Below, in pieces: positions 44,646 through 53,317 of a stretch of 64,000 bases of DNA. The translations under genes were made by a program, and so were the position numbers. Every line of letters starts with the position of its first letter. The stretch's first letter is position 1. The stretch spans positions 62,001-126,000 of the forward strand of contig NZ_FYAU01000026.1 of assembly GCF_900185725.1 (NCBI RefSeq). The letters run 5' to 3'. The notes under the pieces were generated by a model. The model worked only from the letters and a program-made list of their open reading frames with translations. It was not told the DNA's origin and made no database searches. The stretch is from Stappia sp. TSB10P1A (lineage in GTDB: Bacteria; Pseudomonadota; Alphaproteobacteria; Rhizobiales; Stappiaceae).

Positions 44646-45628
44646 GACGGGGCTCCTGGCTGGACCTCGTGGATGCAGCGATACATGTGATCCTCGCCGG
44701 TGCGGCGGACCGGCACGTCCGAGGCACAAGCGACTTCCGCCACGTCGCAGCGCGAGCGGAAGGCGCAGCCGTCCATATGGCCGATCAGCGAGGGCACGAT
44801 GCCGGGGATCGAGCCGAGATGCTCGCCGGGCCTGGTCTTGCCCGGAACCGGGATGCAGCGCAGCAGGCCGCGCGTATAGGGGTGGCGCGGGGTCTCGAAG
44901 ATCTCGCGGGCGCTGCCCTTTTCCACCACCTCGCCGGCATACATCACCACCACCTTGTCGGCGATGCGGGCGACGACGCCGAGATCGTGTGTGACCAGGA
45001 TCATCGCCATGTTCATCTCGCGCTGGAGATCGGCGAGCAGGCGCAGGATCTGCGCCTGGATGGTGACGTCGAGGGCGGTGGTCGGCTCGTCGGCGATGAT
45101 CAGCTCCGGCTCGCACATCAAGGCCATGGCGATCATCACGCGCTGGCGCAGGCCGCCGGAGAGCTGGTGCGGATATTGCGAGAGCCGGCTTTCCGCCGCG
45201 GTGATGCCGACCTTGCCGAGCAGCTCGATGGCGCGGGCCCGCGCCTCGGCCCGGCCGACCGGCCGGTGAAGCTGGAGCGCCTCCATCAACTGGTCGCCGA
45301 TGGTATAGGCCGGGTTCAGCGAGGTCATCGGCTCCTGGAAGATCATCGCCATGCGGTCGCCGCGCAGGGCCCGCATGGCGCGGGGCGACTGCTTGCGCAG
45401 ATCGATGCCGGAAAAGTCGAGCCTTGCCGCATTGCAGCGCATCTTCTTCGACAGAAGGCCCATGATGGCGAGCGAGGTCAGCGACTTGCCGCTGCCGCTC
45501 TCGCCGACGATACAGAGCGTCTCGCCGCGCTTCAGCTCGAAGTCGATGCCGCGCACCGCATGCAGCGTGCCCTGGGCCATCGGGATGTCGATGGTGAGGT
45601 TTTCTACCCTGAGGACGGGTTCGCTCAT
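44642..45628 (-). CDS. Dipeptide/oligopeptide ABC transporter ATP-binding protein (DppD-like)
   Basis: 328 aa. Walker A GESGSGKSL (about 43-51), signature LSGGLRQR, Walker B IIADEPTTALD, H-loop THDL, C-terminal Cys cluster (CAFRSRCDVAEVAC). Pairs with the DppF-like ATPase. Eight bases after the DppC-like gene. Confidence 0.93.
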   Translation of the reverse strand: MSEPVLRVENLTIDIPMAQGTLHAVRGIDFELKRGETLCIVGESGSGKSLTSLAIMGLLSKKMRCNAARLDFSGIDLRKQSPRAMRALRGDRMAMIFQEPMTSLNPAYTIGDQLMEALQLHRPVGRAEARARAIELLGKVGITAAESRLSQYPHQLSGGLRQRVMIAMALMCEPELIIADEPTTALDVTIQAQILRLLADLQREMNMAMILVTHDLGVVARIADKVVVMYAGEVVEKGSAREIFETPRHPYTRGLLRCIPVPGKTRPGEHLGSIPGIVPSLIGHMDGCAFRSRCDVAEVACASDVPVRRTGEDHMYRCIHEVQPGAPS

Positions 45629-45636
45629 GATCGCTC

Positions 45637-46536
45637 TCAGCCCCTGTTTTCCGGCGCGGTGACGTCGCGCAGCCCGTCGCCGAGCAGGTTGATGGCCAGC
45701 ACCAGGACGAACAGCGCGACGCCCGGAATGGCGATCAGCCAGGGCTCGAACAGCATCATCTGCTTGCCTTCGGAGATCATCAGGCCCCAGGACGGGGTCG
45801 GCGGCTGCACGCCGAGGCCGAGGAACGACAGCGCCGCCTCCAGCAGGATGGCATGGGCCATTTCCAGCGTCGCCACGACGATCAGGTTGTTGACCACGTT
45901 CGGCATGATCTCGCGCAGGATGATGCGCCGGGTCGAGCAGCCGATGGCCCTGGCGGCATTGACATATTCAAGGTCGCGCACCTGCAGCACCGAGGAGCGC
46001 ATGACCACCGCGAAGCGGTCCCACAAGAGCAGGCCGAGGACGCAGACCACCACCTGCAGCGAGCCGCCGAGAATGGCGACGACGGCGAGCGCCACCAGCA
46101 CCACCGGCATGGCGAGGCGCACGTTGATCAGGAAGGTGACGACGAGATCGACCCGGCCGCCGAAATAGCCGGCGGCAACGCCCATCGCCGTGCCGATGAG
46201 GCCGGAGATCAGCGCCGCGAACAGGCCGATGGCGAGCGAGATGCGGGCGCCGTACAGCAGCCGGGCGAGATAGTCGCGCCCGAGATAGTCGGTGCCGAGC
46301 AGATGGCTCGGGTCGGAACCTGCCATCCAGAACGGCGGCTTCATCCGCCCCATCAGGTCCTGGGCGTAGGGGTCGTGCGGCGTCAAGAGCGGCGCGAACA
46401 CCGCCAGCGCCACGACGATGGCGAGGGCGCAAAGGCCGAAGACCAGCCCGTAATGGCCGAAGACGCGCTTGCGCAATTGGGCGGCCGGGCTCGGGATGCG
46501 GAGCTCTTCCGCGACGGTTTCGATGGTGCGTGCCAT
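45637..46536 (-). CDS. Dipeptide ABC transporter permease (DppC-like)
   Basis: 299 aa. N-terminal OppC domain and five to six helices; DYLGRDYLARLLYGARISL (about 102-120) and the EAA loop EYVNAARAIGCSTRRIILREI (in part, about 195-210) are conserved. Six bases after the DppB-like gene. Confidence 0.93.
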   Translation of the reverse strand: MARTIETVAEELRIPSPAAQLRKRVFGHYGLVFGLCALAIVVALAVFAPLLTPHDPYAQDLMGRMKPPFWMAGSDPSHLLGTDYLGRDYLARLLYGARISLAIGLFAALISGLIGTAMGVAAGYFGGRVDLVVTFLINVRLAMPVVLVALAVVAILGGSLQVVVCVLGLLLWDRFAVVMRSSVLQVRDLEYVNAARAIGCSTRRIILREIMPNVVNNLIVVATLEMAHAILLEAALSFLGLGVQPPTPSWGLMISEGKQMMLFEPWLIAIPGVALFVLVLAINLLGDGLRDVTAPENRG

Positions 46537-46542
46537 GTCGGA

Positions 46543-47460
46543 TCAGCCCACCCGGATGCGCGGATCGAGCCAGGCATTGACCAGATCCGACAGGAACGTG
46601 AAGACGATGTAGAACAGCGAGAAGATCAGGATCAGCGCCTGCACGGTCGGCAGGTCGTTGCGGCCGATCGATTCCCAGGCGAGATAGCCGGCGCCGTGCA
46701 GGGCGAAGATCGACTCCACGACGATGGAGCCGCCGAGCATGAAGCCCATCTGCACCGCGGCGAGGCTGACCACCGGCACCACCGCGTTGCGCAGCGCATG
46801 CTTGAACATCACCCGCGTCTCGCTGGCGCCCTTGGCCCGCGCGGTGCGGATATAGTCGGCGTTGAGCACCTCCAGCATGCCGGCGCGGGTCAGGCGCATG
46901 ATCGCCGGCATGGCGTAATAGCCGAGCACGACGGTCGGCATGATGAAATGCCTCCAGGTCGAGGAGCCGGACGGCGGCAGCCAGCCGAGCTGGATCGAGA
47001 AGACGACGATCAGCACCAGGCCGAACCAGAAGCTCGGCATCGCCTGGCCCATCACCGACAGGAACAGCGCGGTGCGGTCGATCAGCGAATTCGGCCGCAT
47101 CGCCGCCGCGACGCCGAGCGGAATGGCGGTGAGCAGGGCGAAGGAAATGCCGCAGACGCCGAGCAGCATCGTCGTCGACAGCCGTTCGGCGATCAGCGTC
47201 GAGACCGGCATCTTGAAATAATAGCTCTGGCCGAAATCGCCGGACAGGGCGCCGAACAGCCAGTCGGCATATTGCACCAGGAAGGGCCGGTCGAACCCGT
47301 AGAGCGCGCGGATCGCCTCGATGTCGGTGGCGGTGGCGTTCTCGCCGGCGATCGCCGAGGCCGGATCGCCGGCCATGAACAGCAGGCTGAAGCTCAGCAG
47401 CGACACGGTGAAGGTCACCAGGATGGCGAGCCCCAGCCGTTTCAGGGTGAACATAAGCAT
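46543..47460 (-). CDS. Dipeptide ABC transporter permease (DppB-like)
   Basis: 305 aa. The OppB/DppB N-terminal motif (LYGFDRPFLVQYADWLFG, about 53-70), GDFGQSYYFKMPV and the EAA loop DYIRTARAKGASETRVMFKHA (in part) are present; six helices. A second ATG lies two codons in. 182 nt with a strong hairpin separate it from the binding-protein gene. Confidence 0.93.
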   Translation of the reverse strand: MLMFTLKRLGLAILVTFTVSLLSFSLLFMAGDPASAIAGENATATDIEAIRALYGFDRPFLVQYADWLFGALSGDFGQSYYFKMPVSTLIAERLSTTMLLGVCGISFALLTAIPLGVAAAMRPNSLIDRTALFLSVMGQAMPSFWFGLVLIVVFSIQLGWLPPSGSSTWRHFIMPTVVLGYYAMPAIMRLTRAGMLEVLNADYIRTARAKGASETRVMFKHALRNAVVPVVSLAAVQMGFMLGGSIVVESIFALHGAGYLAWESIGRNDLPTVQALILIFSLFYIVFTFLSDLVNAWLDPRIRVG

Positions 47461-47597
47461 CTCGGGTTCCGATCGTCAGGCGCCGCAACAGGCGGGGGGC
47501 GGAGCGAAACGCGCCGGCCAATGCCCGCTCCCGCCGCGCTCCGGAACGGGAGGCGGAGGGTCGCCCAGGCATGGCGAAGCTGCGAAGGACGCGGGAT

Positions 47598-47628
47598 CCG
47601 CGCCCGGCGAAAGCAAAGCCGGGCGCGG
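47598..47628 (-). other. Intergenic hairpin after the peptide-binding protein gene
   Basis: CCGCGCCCGGC and GCCGGGCGCGG form an 11-bp stem with a 9-nt loop, 15 nt beyond the binding-protein stop. It probably stabilises that part of the mRNA or partly terminates before the permease genes. Confidence 0.65.
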
Positions 47629-47642
47629 GCCGCAGTCTGACG

Positions 47643-49157
47643 TTAGTTCCAGCGAACGTGGAAGAAACGCACGACCTCGTCCGGGGTCGGGGTGAAGTCC
47701 GCCTCCTTCGTGAACACGTAGTTCGCGTTGTAGGAGAACAGCGGCACCCAATAGGCCTCGTCGGCGATCTTCTTCAACGCCTTGGAGTAGTTCTCCTTGC
47801 GCACTTCGGGATCGACCGAGGTGTCGGCGATGTCGAGCCAGGCCAGCACCTCGTCGTCGCGGGCGAAGTCCTCCGCCCCGTGCTTGAAGAACTGGCTGGT
47901 GATCGCCGAGGCGTCGTTGATCGAGTAGGAGCCCCAGGTCTGGAAGCTCATGCTGGTCTCGCCCTTGTGGCGCAGGTCGCGCAGGGCCGAGTACTGCAGG
48001 TACTTCAGGTTGGCCTTGATGCCGACATTGGCGAGATAGGACAGCATCGCCTCCGCATAGGAGCGGTCGCGATAGGCGTAGAAGTCGACCGAGAAGCCGT
48101 CCGGATAGCCGGCCTCGGCAAGCAGCGCCTTGGCCTTCTCCGGATCGAACTCATAGGCGGCGACGTCCTGCTCGCAGCCGAACTGGGTGGGGAAGCAGGC
48201 CGCGTCGACCACCTTCGAGGCGCCCTTGAGCAGGCTGTCGATGATGGTCTGGCGGTCGATCGCATGGTTGATCGCCTGACGCACCAGCTTGTTGGTCATC
48301 GGATTGTCGGCGCCGCTGCGGCCAGCCGCGTCCAGCTCCAGATAGCCGATGCGCATGGTGCTCTCGTTGACCACCGTCAGCCGGTCCATCAGCGCCAGCT
48401 TCTCGGCCTGGTCGGCCGGCACACCCCAGATGAAGTCGAGGCCGCCGCTGAACAGTTCGGCGAGCTGGGTGTTGATGTCGGGAATGGTGCGGATGTCGAC
48501 CGTGCCGATCGAGGCCATGCCCTTCGGGCCGCCGTGATAGCCCTCGTACTTCTTCAGCACGAAGCGCTTGCCCGGCTCGACGCTCTCGACCCGGTAAGGA
48601 CCGGTGCCGACCGGCTTCAGCGCCATGCCGGCCGGGCCGGCCTCGGCGTAATACTCGTTCGGATAGATCGACACCGGGCCGGCGAGATACTCGAGCGCGG
48701 CCGGGAACGGACCATTGGTGAAGATGCGGACGGTGTACTTGTCGACCTTCTCCGCGCCCTTCATCCAGTTGACGTTGCGCTGGGTGACGACGCCGTTCTC
48801 CGGCTTGGAAACGAACTCGACCGTGTAGACCACGTCGTCGGCGTCGAACTCCTCGCCATTGTGGAAGGTGACGCCCTCGCGCAGCTTCAGCTCCAGCGTG
48901 GTGTCGTCGACCCAGGTCCAGGAGGTCGCAAGGTTGCCCTCGTACTCGCCGGTCGCCTGGTTGAGATAGAGCAGGCCGTCCCAGATCGAGCGCTGCAGGA
49001 TGACGCCCTCGCGGGCCGAATTGAAATAGCTGTCGACCGATTCCAGTTCCTTGGTGAAGGCGGCATTCAGCGTGTCGTTGGCCTTGTCGGCCAGGGCGCT
49101 GCCGGCAGTCATGACGACGGCCAAGGCAACGGAGCTCATCAGGAGGCGTGTCTTCAT
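47643..49157 (-). CDS. Peptide-type ABC transporter substrate-binding protein (family 5)
   Basis: 504 aa with a signal peptide (about 1-23, cut after ALA). SBP_bac_5 signatures: LATSWTWVDDTTLELKLREG (in part), GVTFHNGEEFDADDVVYT, VGTGPYRVESVEPGKR and the LVRQAINHAIDRQTI segment. Binds small peptides or related compounds in the periplasm. The ATG at 49157 is preferred to a TTG four codons upstream. Expression probably controlled by the divergent IclR gene through the palindrome at 49211-49230. Confidence 0.92.
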   Translation of the reverse strand: MKTRLLMSSVALAVVMTAGSALADKANDTLNAAFTKELESVDSYFNSAREGVILQRSIWDGLLYLNQATGEYEGNLATSWTWVDDTTLELKLREGVTFHNGEEFDADDVVYTVEFVSKPENGVVTQRNVNWMKGAEKVDKYTVRIFTNGPFPAALEYLAGPVSIYPNEYYAEAGPAGMALKPVGTGPYRVESVEPGKRFVLKKYEGYHGGPKGMASIGTVDIRTIPDINTQLAELFSGGLDFIWGVPADQAEKLALMDRLTVVNESTMRIGYLELDAAGRSGADNPMTNKLVRQAINHAIDRQTIIDSLLKGASKVVDAACFPTQFGCEQDVAAYEFDPEKAKALLAEAGYPDGFSVDFYAYRDRSYAEAMLSYLANVGIKANLKYLQYSALRDLRHKGETSMSFQTWGSYSINDASAITSQFFKHGAEDFARDDEVLAWLDIADTSVDPEVRKENYSKALKKIADEAYWVPLFSYNANYVFTKEADFTPTPDEVVRFFHVRWN

Positions 49158-49201
49158 CTGCTCATTCAACCGGTGGTGATCCGGTTCCTCTGGTTTCGAT
49201 T

Positions 49202-49230
49202 ATTATATACTAATACGATTGACCGTATTA
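49202..49230 (-). promoter_or_regulatory. -10 box and IclR-type palindrome of the peptide operon
   Basis: On the minus strand a perfect TATAAT (49207-49202) lies just downstream of the perfect inverted repeat TAATACG-ATTGAC-CGTATTA (49211-49230), which covers the -35 area. A further half-site CGTATT occurs at 49239. On the plus strand TTGACC (49219) with TATTGA 16 nt on could drive iclR from within the same operator. Confidence 0.65.
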
Positions 49231-49328
49231 TGGTTCAGCGTATTGAGCAGTTTGGAATGTGTCAAGAATGCAGCAACGGGCCGGCGCAAGATCCTTGACG
49301 CCCGGCCCCAAAAAAACCGGAGGTGGCG

Positions 49329-50105
49329 ATGGCGAGGGAAAAGCAGGACACGTTGTTCGTGGGCTCGCTGGAGAAGGGCTTGCGGGTGCTGAGCCTGTTC
49401 AACGAGCATCACACGGTGCTCGGACTGACCGAGATCGCCGACCTCACCGGGCTCGACAAGAGCGCCGCCCAGCGCCTGACCAACACGCTGTACAAGACCG
49501 GTTTTCTCAACAAGGACCCGGAATCGCGGCGCTACAGTCCCTCGATCAAGTTCCTGGAACTGGGCAATGCCTATCTGTGGGCCGACCCGCTGGTGCAGCT
49601 CGCCATGCCCAAGGCGATCGAGCTCGGCCGCTCGCTCGGCGAGCGCGTCAATGTCGCAAGGCTCGCCGGCCAGGAGATCGTCTATGTCATCCGCATCCCG
49701 ACCCAGCTCACCGCTTTCGGCGCGATGGTGGCCGGGCGGCGGCTGTCGGCGCTGACCACCTCCAGCGGGCGGGCGATGATCGCACGGCTGAGCGAGGCGG
49801 AGCGCAAGGAGGCGGTCGAGACCTGGCCGATCAAGGTGCTGACGCCGAAGACGACGACCGACCGGCGCAAGATCGCCGAGGCCATCGAGGAGGCCGTGGC
49901 CTGCGGCTACGGACTGACCCATAGCGAGAACATCATGAGCGAGATCGGCATCGCCGCGCCGATCATGTCCGGCGACGGCCGGCCGGTCGCCACCGTGCAA
50001 TGTTCGGTCTCGAGCCTGAAATGGAGCGTGGAGCGGGTGCGCAGCGAGCTGGCGCCGCGCCTGATCGAGATCGCCAACTCGATCCACCTGCCGCGCGGCG
50101 CCTGA
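49329..50105 (+). CDS. IclR-family transcriptional regulator
   Basis: 258 aa. N-terminal winged helix (about residues 10-70; LTEIADLTGLDKSAAQRLTNTL in part) and an IclR effector domain (about 85-250; TSSGRAMIA, IAAPI). Divergent from the Dpp-GGT-M20 operon, with a palindrome between. The ATG at 49329 has GGAGG five bases upstream; a GTG two codons earlier would lie inside that site. Six 13-nt repeats start 15 nt after its stop. Confidence 0.93.
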   Translation: MAREKQDTLFVGSLEKGLRVLSLFNEHHTVLGLTEIADLTGLDKSAAQRLTNTLYKTGFLNKDPESRRYSPSIKFLELGNAYLWADPLVQLAMPKAIELGRSLGERVNVARLAGQEIVYVIRIPTQLTAFGAMVAGRRLSALTTSSGRAMIARLSEAERKEAVETWPIKVLTPKTTTDRRKIAEAIEEAVACGYGLTHSENIMSEIGIAAPIMSGDGRPVATVQCSVSSLKWSVERVRSELAPRLIEIANSIHLPRGA

Positions 50106-50120
50106 GGCCGCAAGCCTCTC

Positions 50121-50198
50121 TCAGGCCGCGAAATCAGGAAGCGAAGTCAGGCGGCAAAGTCAGGCAGTAAAGTCAGGCAGTAAAGTCAGGCGGCGAAC
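50121..50198 (-). repeat. 13-nt tandem repeat carrying the kinase stop codon, six units
   Basis: Period is exactly 13 from 50121 to 50198; plus-strand units begin TCAGGC or TCAGGA, with TCAGGCAGTAAAG occurring twice. TCA is TGA on the minus strand: the copy at 50186-50188 is the real stop of the kinase gene, and the others fall in all three frames downstream of it. Confidence 0.95.
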
Positions 50199-51469
50199 CG
50201 GTCGAAGAGATCGAGCGGGCCGACCTGCCCGCCCTTGAGCAGCAGCCGCAATCCGTCGAGCGGCGTGCCCGGCGCATGGCCCCGGCAGACGGCGACGCCC
50301 GAGCCGGCGCGGCCCTCGAAGGACAGGCTGTCGAAGCCGAGCCGGCGCACCACCGCCCCCGACGTGTCGCCGCCGGCGACCGCAAGACCGGCAGGGGGCT
50401 GCAGGGCGGCGATGCGCGCGGCAAGCTCCGCCAGCCGTTCCGACAGCGCGTCCGGGGCAATCCCGTAATCGGCGTCCGGCCGCAGATGGGCCAGCACATT
50501 CGCCCCCCGCGCCAGCATTCCGGCACAGCGGGCGGCGCAGTCCTCGCGCCCCGTCCCCTCCAGATCGTCAGGGCCGAGCGGCAGGCAGGCATAGCGCGTG
50601 GCGGCGGCGACCTGGGCGGCTGTGGCCGCCGAGCGGCTGCCGGCCAGCGCCAAGCGCGGCCCGGCGCGGACAGCGGGAGCCGCGAGCGCCCCGCCCCCTG
50701 CCTCGCCCCCTGCCCCGCCCCCTGCACGTCCCGCCACCGCCTCCGCAACGCCGCTTGCGCCGACCAGCAGCAGCGGCCGGCCGTGGGTCTCCAGCAGCGA
50801 CAGGGCAAGGCCCAGCATCTCGATATCGGTGTCGTCGACCGCATCGACCAGCACCCGGCGGCCCGTGCCGTCCGCCATCGCCGCGAGACTGGCTGCCGCA
50901 TCCGGCAGGTCGGGCCGCGCCAGCAGCGCGATGTCCCTGAGCCCTTGCGCGGCGAGATGCCGGCGCAGGTCCGCCTCCCCCATCGGCGTGACCGGATGCC
51001 GGCTCATCACCGGATGGCGGTCGATGCGATGCACTGCCCCGTCGGGGCCGGCCGCGAACAGCGTGCCGAACAGGCAGAAGCGCCGCAGGCTTGGCTGGCC
51101 GCCGAGGATGACGGTGAGCGCCGGCGACAGTTCCTCCTCCAGCACGGCGACCGCCGCGCCGATGCTGCCGACATGCGGAGCGGAATCGAAGGTGGAACAG
51201 ACCTTGTAATGCACGAAGCGGGGCTGGCCCGCCCGCACCAGCGACGTCAAGGCGCGCAGGCGCGGCGCGACCTCAGAGGGCGCGCAGGCGCGAAAATCCG
51301 TGGCGATGCCGACGGCCGGGAACGCCCCCCGCCCGCGCGGCGTCTGCGGCAGGCAGGCAAGGCCCGGCCGCTCCAGGCACAGGCGCGCGGCGATGCCGGC
51401 CTCGGCAAGCGTTGCCAGCGTGTCGGAGGCGCCGGTGAAATCGTCGCCGATGAAGACATAGCCGCTCAT
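50186..51469 (-). CDS. DUF1537/four-carbon acid sugar kinase family (3-oxo-isoapionate kinase-like)
   Basis: 427 aa. N-terminal substrate domain starts FIGDDFTGASDTLATLAEAG (in part, residues 5-16), with Asp7-Asp8 typical of the family; the C-terminal nucleotide-binding domain has GGDTSGAVVRRLG (about 370-382). DUF1537 kinases phosphorylate four-carbon acid sugars and, in apionate pathways, 3-oxo-isoapionate; there they pair with RuBisCO-like enzymes, as here (ATGA overlap). A Gly/Ala stretch in the middle is coded by a 12-nt repeat (50688-50723). The actual substrate is not proven. Confidence 0.85.
   Translation of the reverse strand: MSGYVFIGDDFTGASDTLATLAEAGIAARLCLERPGLACLPQTPRGRGAFPAVGIATDFRACAPSEVAPRLRALTSLVRAGQPRFVHYKVCSTFDSAPHVGSIGAAVAVLEEELSPALTVILGGQPSLRRFCLFGTLFAAGPDGAVHRIDRHPVMSRHPVTPMGEADLRRHLAAQGLRDIALLARPDLPDAAASLAAMADGTGRRVLVDAVDDTDIEMLGLALSLLETHGRPLLLVGASGVAEAVAGRAGGGAGGEAGGGALAAPAVRAGPRLALAGSRSAATAAQVAAATRYACLPLGPDDLEGTGREDCAARCAGMLARGANVLAHLRPDADYGIAPDALSERLAELAARIAALQPPAGLAVAGGDTSGAVVRRLGFDSLSFEGRAGSGVAVCRGHAPGTPLDGLRLLLKGGQVGPLDLFDRFAA
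50688..50723. repeat. 12-nt in-gene tandem repeat, three units
   Basis: GCCCCGCCCCCT, GCCTCGCCCCCT, GCCCCGCCCCCT inside the kinase gene, coding a Gly/Ala/Glu linker between the two domains. Confidence 0.85.
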
Positions 51470-52761
51470 CCCCGCCCCCCGAAAAACGCCAGGGCGCCGG
51501 CAAGCTCCGGCCGCGAGCTTGCGGCCTCTTCGAGATCCTCGTTCGCCGCCACCGCCTCCCATGCCTGGCGCAGGCTGGCGACGCCGGCCGCCGGACCCGA
51601 AGGATGGGCGAGAATGCCGCCGCCGGCCATGAACAGGAAGTCGCTCGACCCGGCGGCGCGCGCGGTGACCGGCAACGTGCCGGCCCACTGGCCGGAGGAA
51701 AAAGCCGGCATCACCGCGTCCGAGGTATCCGGCGCGTCGACCGCGAGCGGCTCAAGGCAGCGGCGCGCCGATGCCTCGACTTCCGATGGTGCGTCGGAGA
51801 ACTTGCCGCCGATGCCGTGCACATGCATGTGGTCGACACCGGCAAGGCGATAGAGCGCCTGATAGGCGTCGAAGCCGATGCCGAGCAGCGGATGGCGGGA
51901 GACGGCGCCGAAGCCGTTGCGATGGCCATGCACAACGAGCGGCGTCGAGCGGCGCAGCGACTGCATCGCCGACAGGCCGCACCAGTTGAGGCTGGCCATG
52001 ACGCAGGACCCGCCCTCGCGCTCCACCAGATCCGCATGGCGGCGCATGGCGTCGAGTTCGTCGGTGATGTTGAAGGCGACCATGACATCGCGGCCGGAGC
52101 GCTGGCGATAGGCCCGCACCCGCGCCATCACCGCGCGCACCCGTGCCTCCAGCGGCGCGTGGTCGGGATCGGCGCAGATCTCGTCGTCCTTGATGAAGTC
52201 GACGCCGGCCTCGCACAGATCCGCGACGAGGGCGGCGATCTCTTCGGCGCTGAGGCCGACATTCGGCTTGATGATGGTGCCGAACAGCGGCCGGCCAGCG
52301 ACGCCGAGCGCGGCGCGGGTGCCGGCAACGCCGTGGCGCGGCAGGTCGAAGCGGGCGCGATAGGCCTGCGGCAGGGCGACGTCGACGAGGCGCAGCCCCG
52401 TGACCTCGCCGAGATCGTAGAGATTGCCCGCAACCGTCGCGGCAAGGGTCGGCAGGTTGGCGCTGATATTGGCGAGCGGATAGGCGATGCGCACCCGCGC
52501 CCGCCGCCAGGGGCCGGGCGTGCCCTGACGCTCCAGCCATGCGCTGGCAAGACTCGGGGCGCTCGCCGGCGCCAGTTCTTCCACGGCGAGAACCTCGGCA
52601 CCGGCACGGGCGCGCAATTCGTCGCTCTCGCCGGCCACCCTCACGAAGGTGCCGCAGCTCTGCTCGCCGGCCATGATCGCCGCGATCCTGTGCGGATCGA
52701 GCGGCGTCTCGACCAGATAGGTCGCCTCGACGCTGCCGGGTTTGAGGGGGATCGCCCGCAT
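51466..52761 (-). CDS. RuBisCO-like protein (OiaT/OiaX-type, form IV)
   Basis: 431 aa with RuBisCO large-subunit fold. The carbamylated-lysine motif is intact as K191-D-D-E194 in GVDFIKDDE; K165 in GTIIKPNVGLS corresponds to catalytic Lys175 of RuBisCO, but the second Lys (177) is Asn167. K320 in GIGGKF is the loop-6 lysine and GGG at 380-382 the phosphate site. Form IV relatives enolise or decarboxylate phosphorylated sugar acids rather than fix CO2. Linked to a DUF1537 kinase, it probably acts on a 3-oxo-acid sugar phosphate as in apionate catabolism (decarboxylase or transcarboxylase/hydrolase). The ATG at 52761 is 8 nt after the VOC gene. Confidence 0.88.
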   Translation of the reverse strand: MRAIPLKPGSVEATYLVETPLDPHRIAAIMAGEQSCGTFVRVAGESDELRARAGAEVLAVEELAPASAPSLASAWLERQGTPGPWRRARVRIAYPLANISANLPTLAATVAGNLYDLGEVTGLRLVDVALPQAYRARFDLPRHGVAGTRAALGVAGRPLFGTIIKPNVGLSAEEIAALVADLCEAGVDFIKDDEICADPDHAPLEARVRAVMARVRAYRQRSGRDVMVAFNITDELDAMRRHADLVEREGGSCVMASLNWCGLSAMQSLRRSTPLVVHGHRNGFGAVSRHPLLGIGFDAYQALYRLAGVDHMHVHGIGGKFSDAPSEVEASARRCLEPLAVDAPDTSDAVMPAFSSGQWAGTLPVTARAAGSSDFLFMAGGGILAHPSGPAAGVASLRQAWEAVAANEDLEEAASSRPELAGALAFFGGRG

Positions 52762-52769
52762 GACGCGCC

Positions 52770-53309
52770 TCAGATCGACGAAAGGTCGGGGAAGGGACGG
52801 ACCGGATCGCTGCCGTCCCAGCCTTCGGACGCCTTGCGGATCATGTCGAACATCCGCCCCTTCGGCCCCATCACCTCGGACAGCTCGATCACCGTGCCGG
52901 GATGGGCCTCGCGGTCGAAATAGGCAAAGCGGCCGTTGGCGCCGACCTTGCCGCTCATCTTGACGCGGAAGCCCTCGGCCTCCATGCGGGCAAGATCGGC
53001 ATCGTAAGCTTGCGTCCAATAGGCGACATGCTGCAGCCCGCGATGGCCGGCGAGGCGGAAGTCGCGATACATCGACGGGGCGTCGTTGCGGGTCTGGATC
53101 AGCTCGACCTGCACCTCGCCGCTGTTGGCGAGCGCGACGGAATTGTGCACCTCGAAGGACTGGCCGTCATAGCGGTAGTCCTCGATCGGCACCTTGGGAT
53201 TGTAGTACCACGGGCCGACGCCCATGACCCGGTGCCAGTGGTCCATCGCCGCCTCGATGTCGTCGACCACGTAGCCGAGCTGGCGGATTGCGCCGAGAAA
53301 CCTGCTCAT
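52770..53309 (-). CDS. VOC (glyoxalase-fold) protein, candidate isomerase or epimerase
   Basis: 179 aa with two vicinal-oxygen-chelate modules. First module starts RQLGYVVDDIEAAMDHWHRVMG (in part, residues 9-20); metal-type His in GLQHVAYWT (about 117) and Glu in VIELSEVMG (about 152). VOC enzymes include methylmalonyl-CoA epimerase, glyoxalase I and sugar-acid isomerases. Its place between TRAP permease and RuBisCO-like genes suggests an isomerisation or epimerisation step before or after phosphorylation. I do not know this gene from described apionate clusters. Confidence 0.8.
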   Translation of the reverse strand: MSRFLGAIRQLGYVVDDIEAAMDHWHRVMGVGPWYYNPKVPIEDYRYDGQSFEVHNSVALANSGEVQVELIQTRNDAPSMYRDFRLAGHRGLQHVAYWTQAYDADLARMEAEGFRVKMSGKVGANGRFAYFDREAHPGTVIELSEVMGPKGRMFDMIRKASEGWDGSDPVRPFPDLSSI

Positions 53310-53317
53310 GACAAATC

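Noticed and set aside
51466-52761. CO2-fixing RuBisCO large subunit
   Set aside because: Too short (431 aa), Asn in place of the second active-site lysine, no small subunit or phosphoribulokinase; linked to a sugar-acid kinase.
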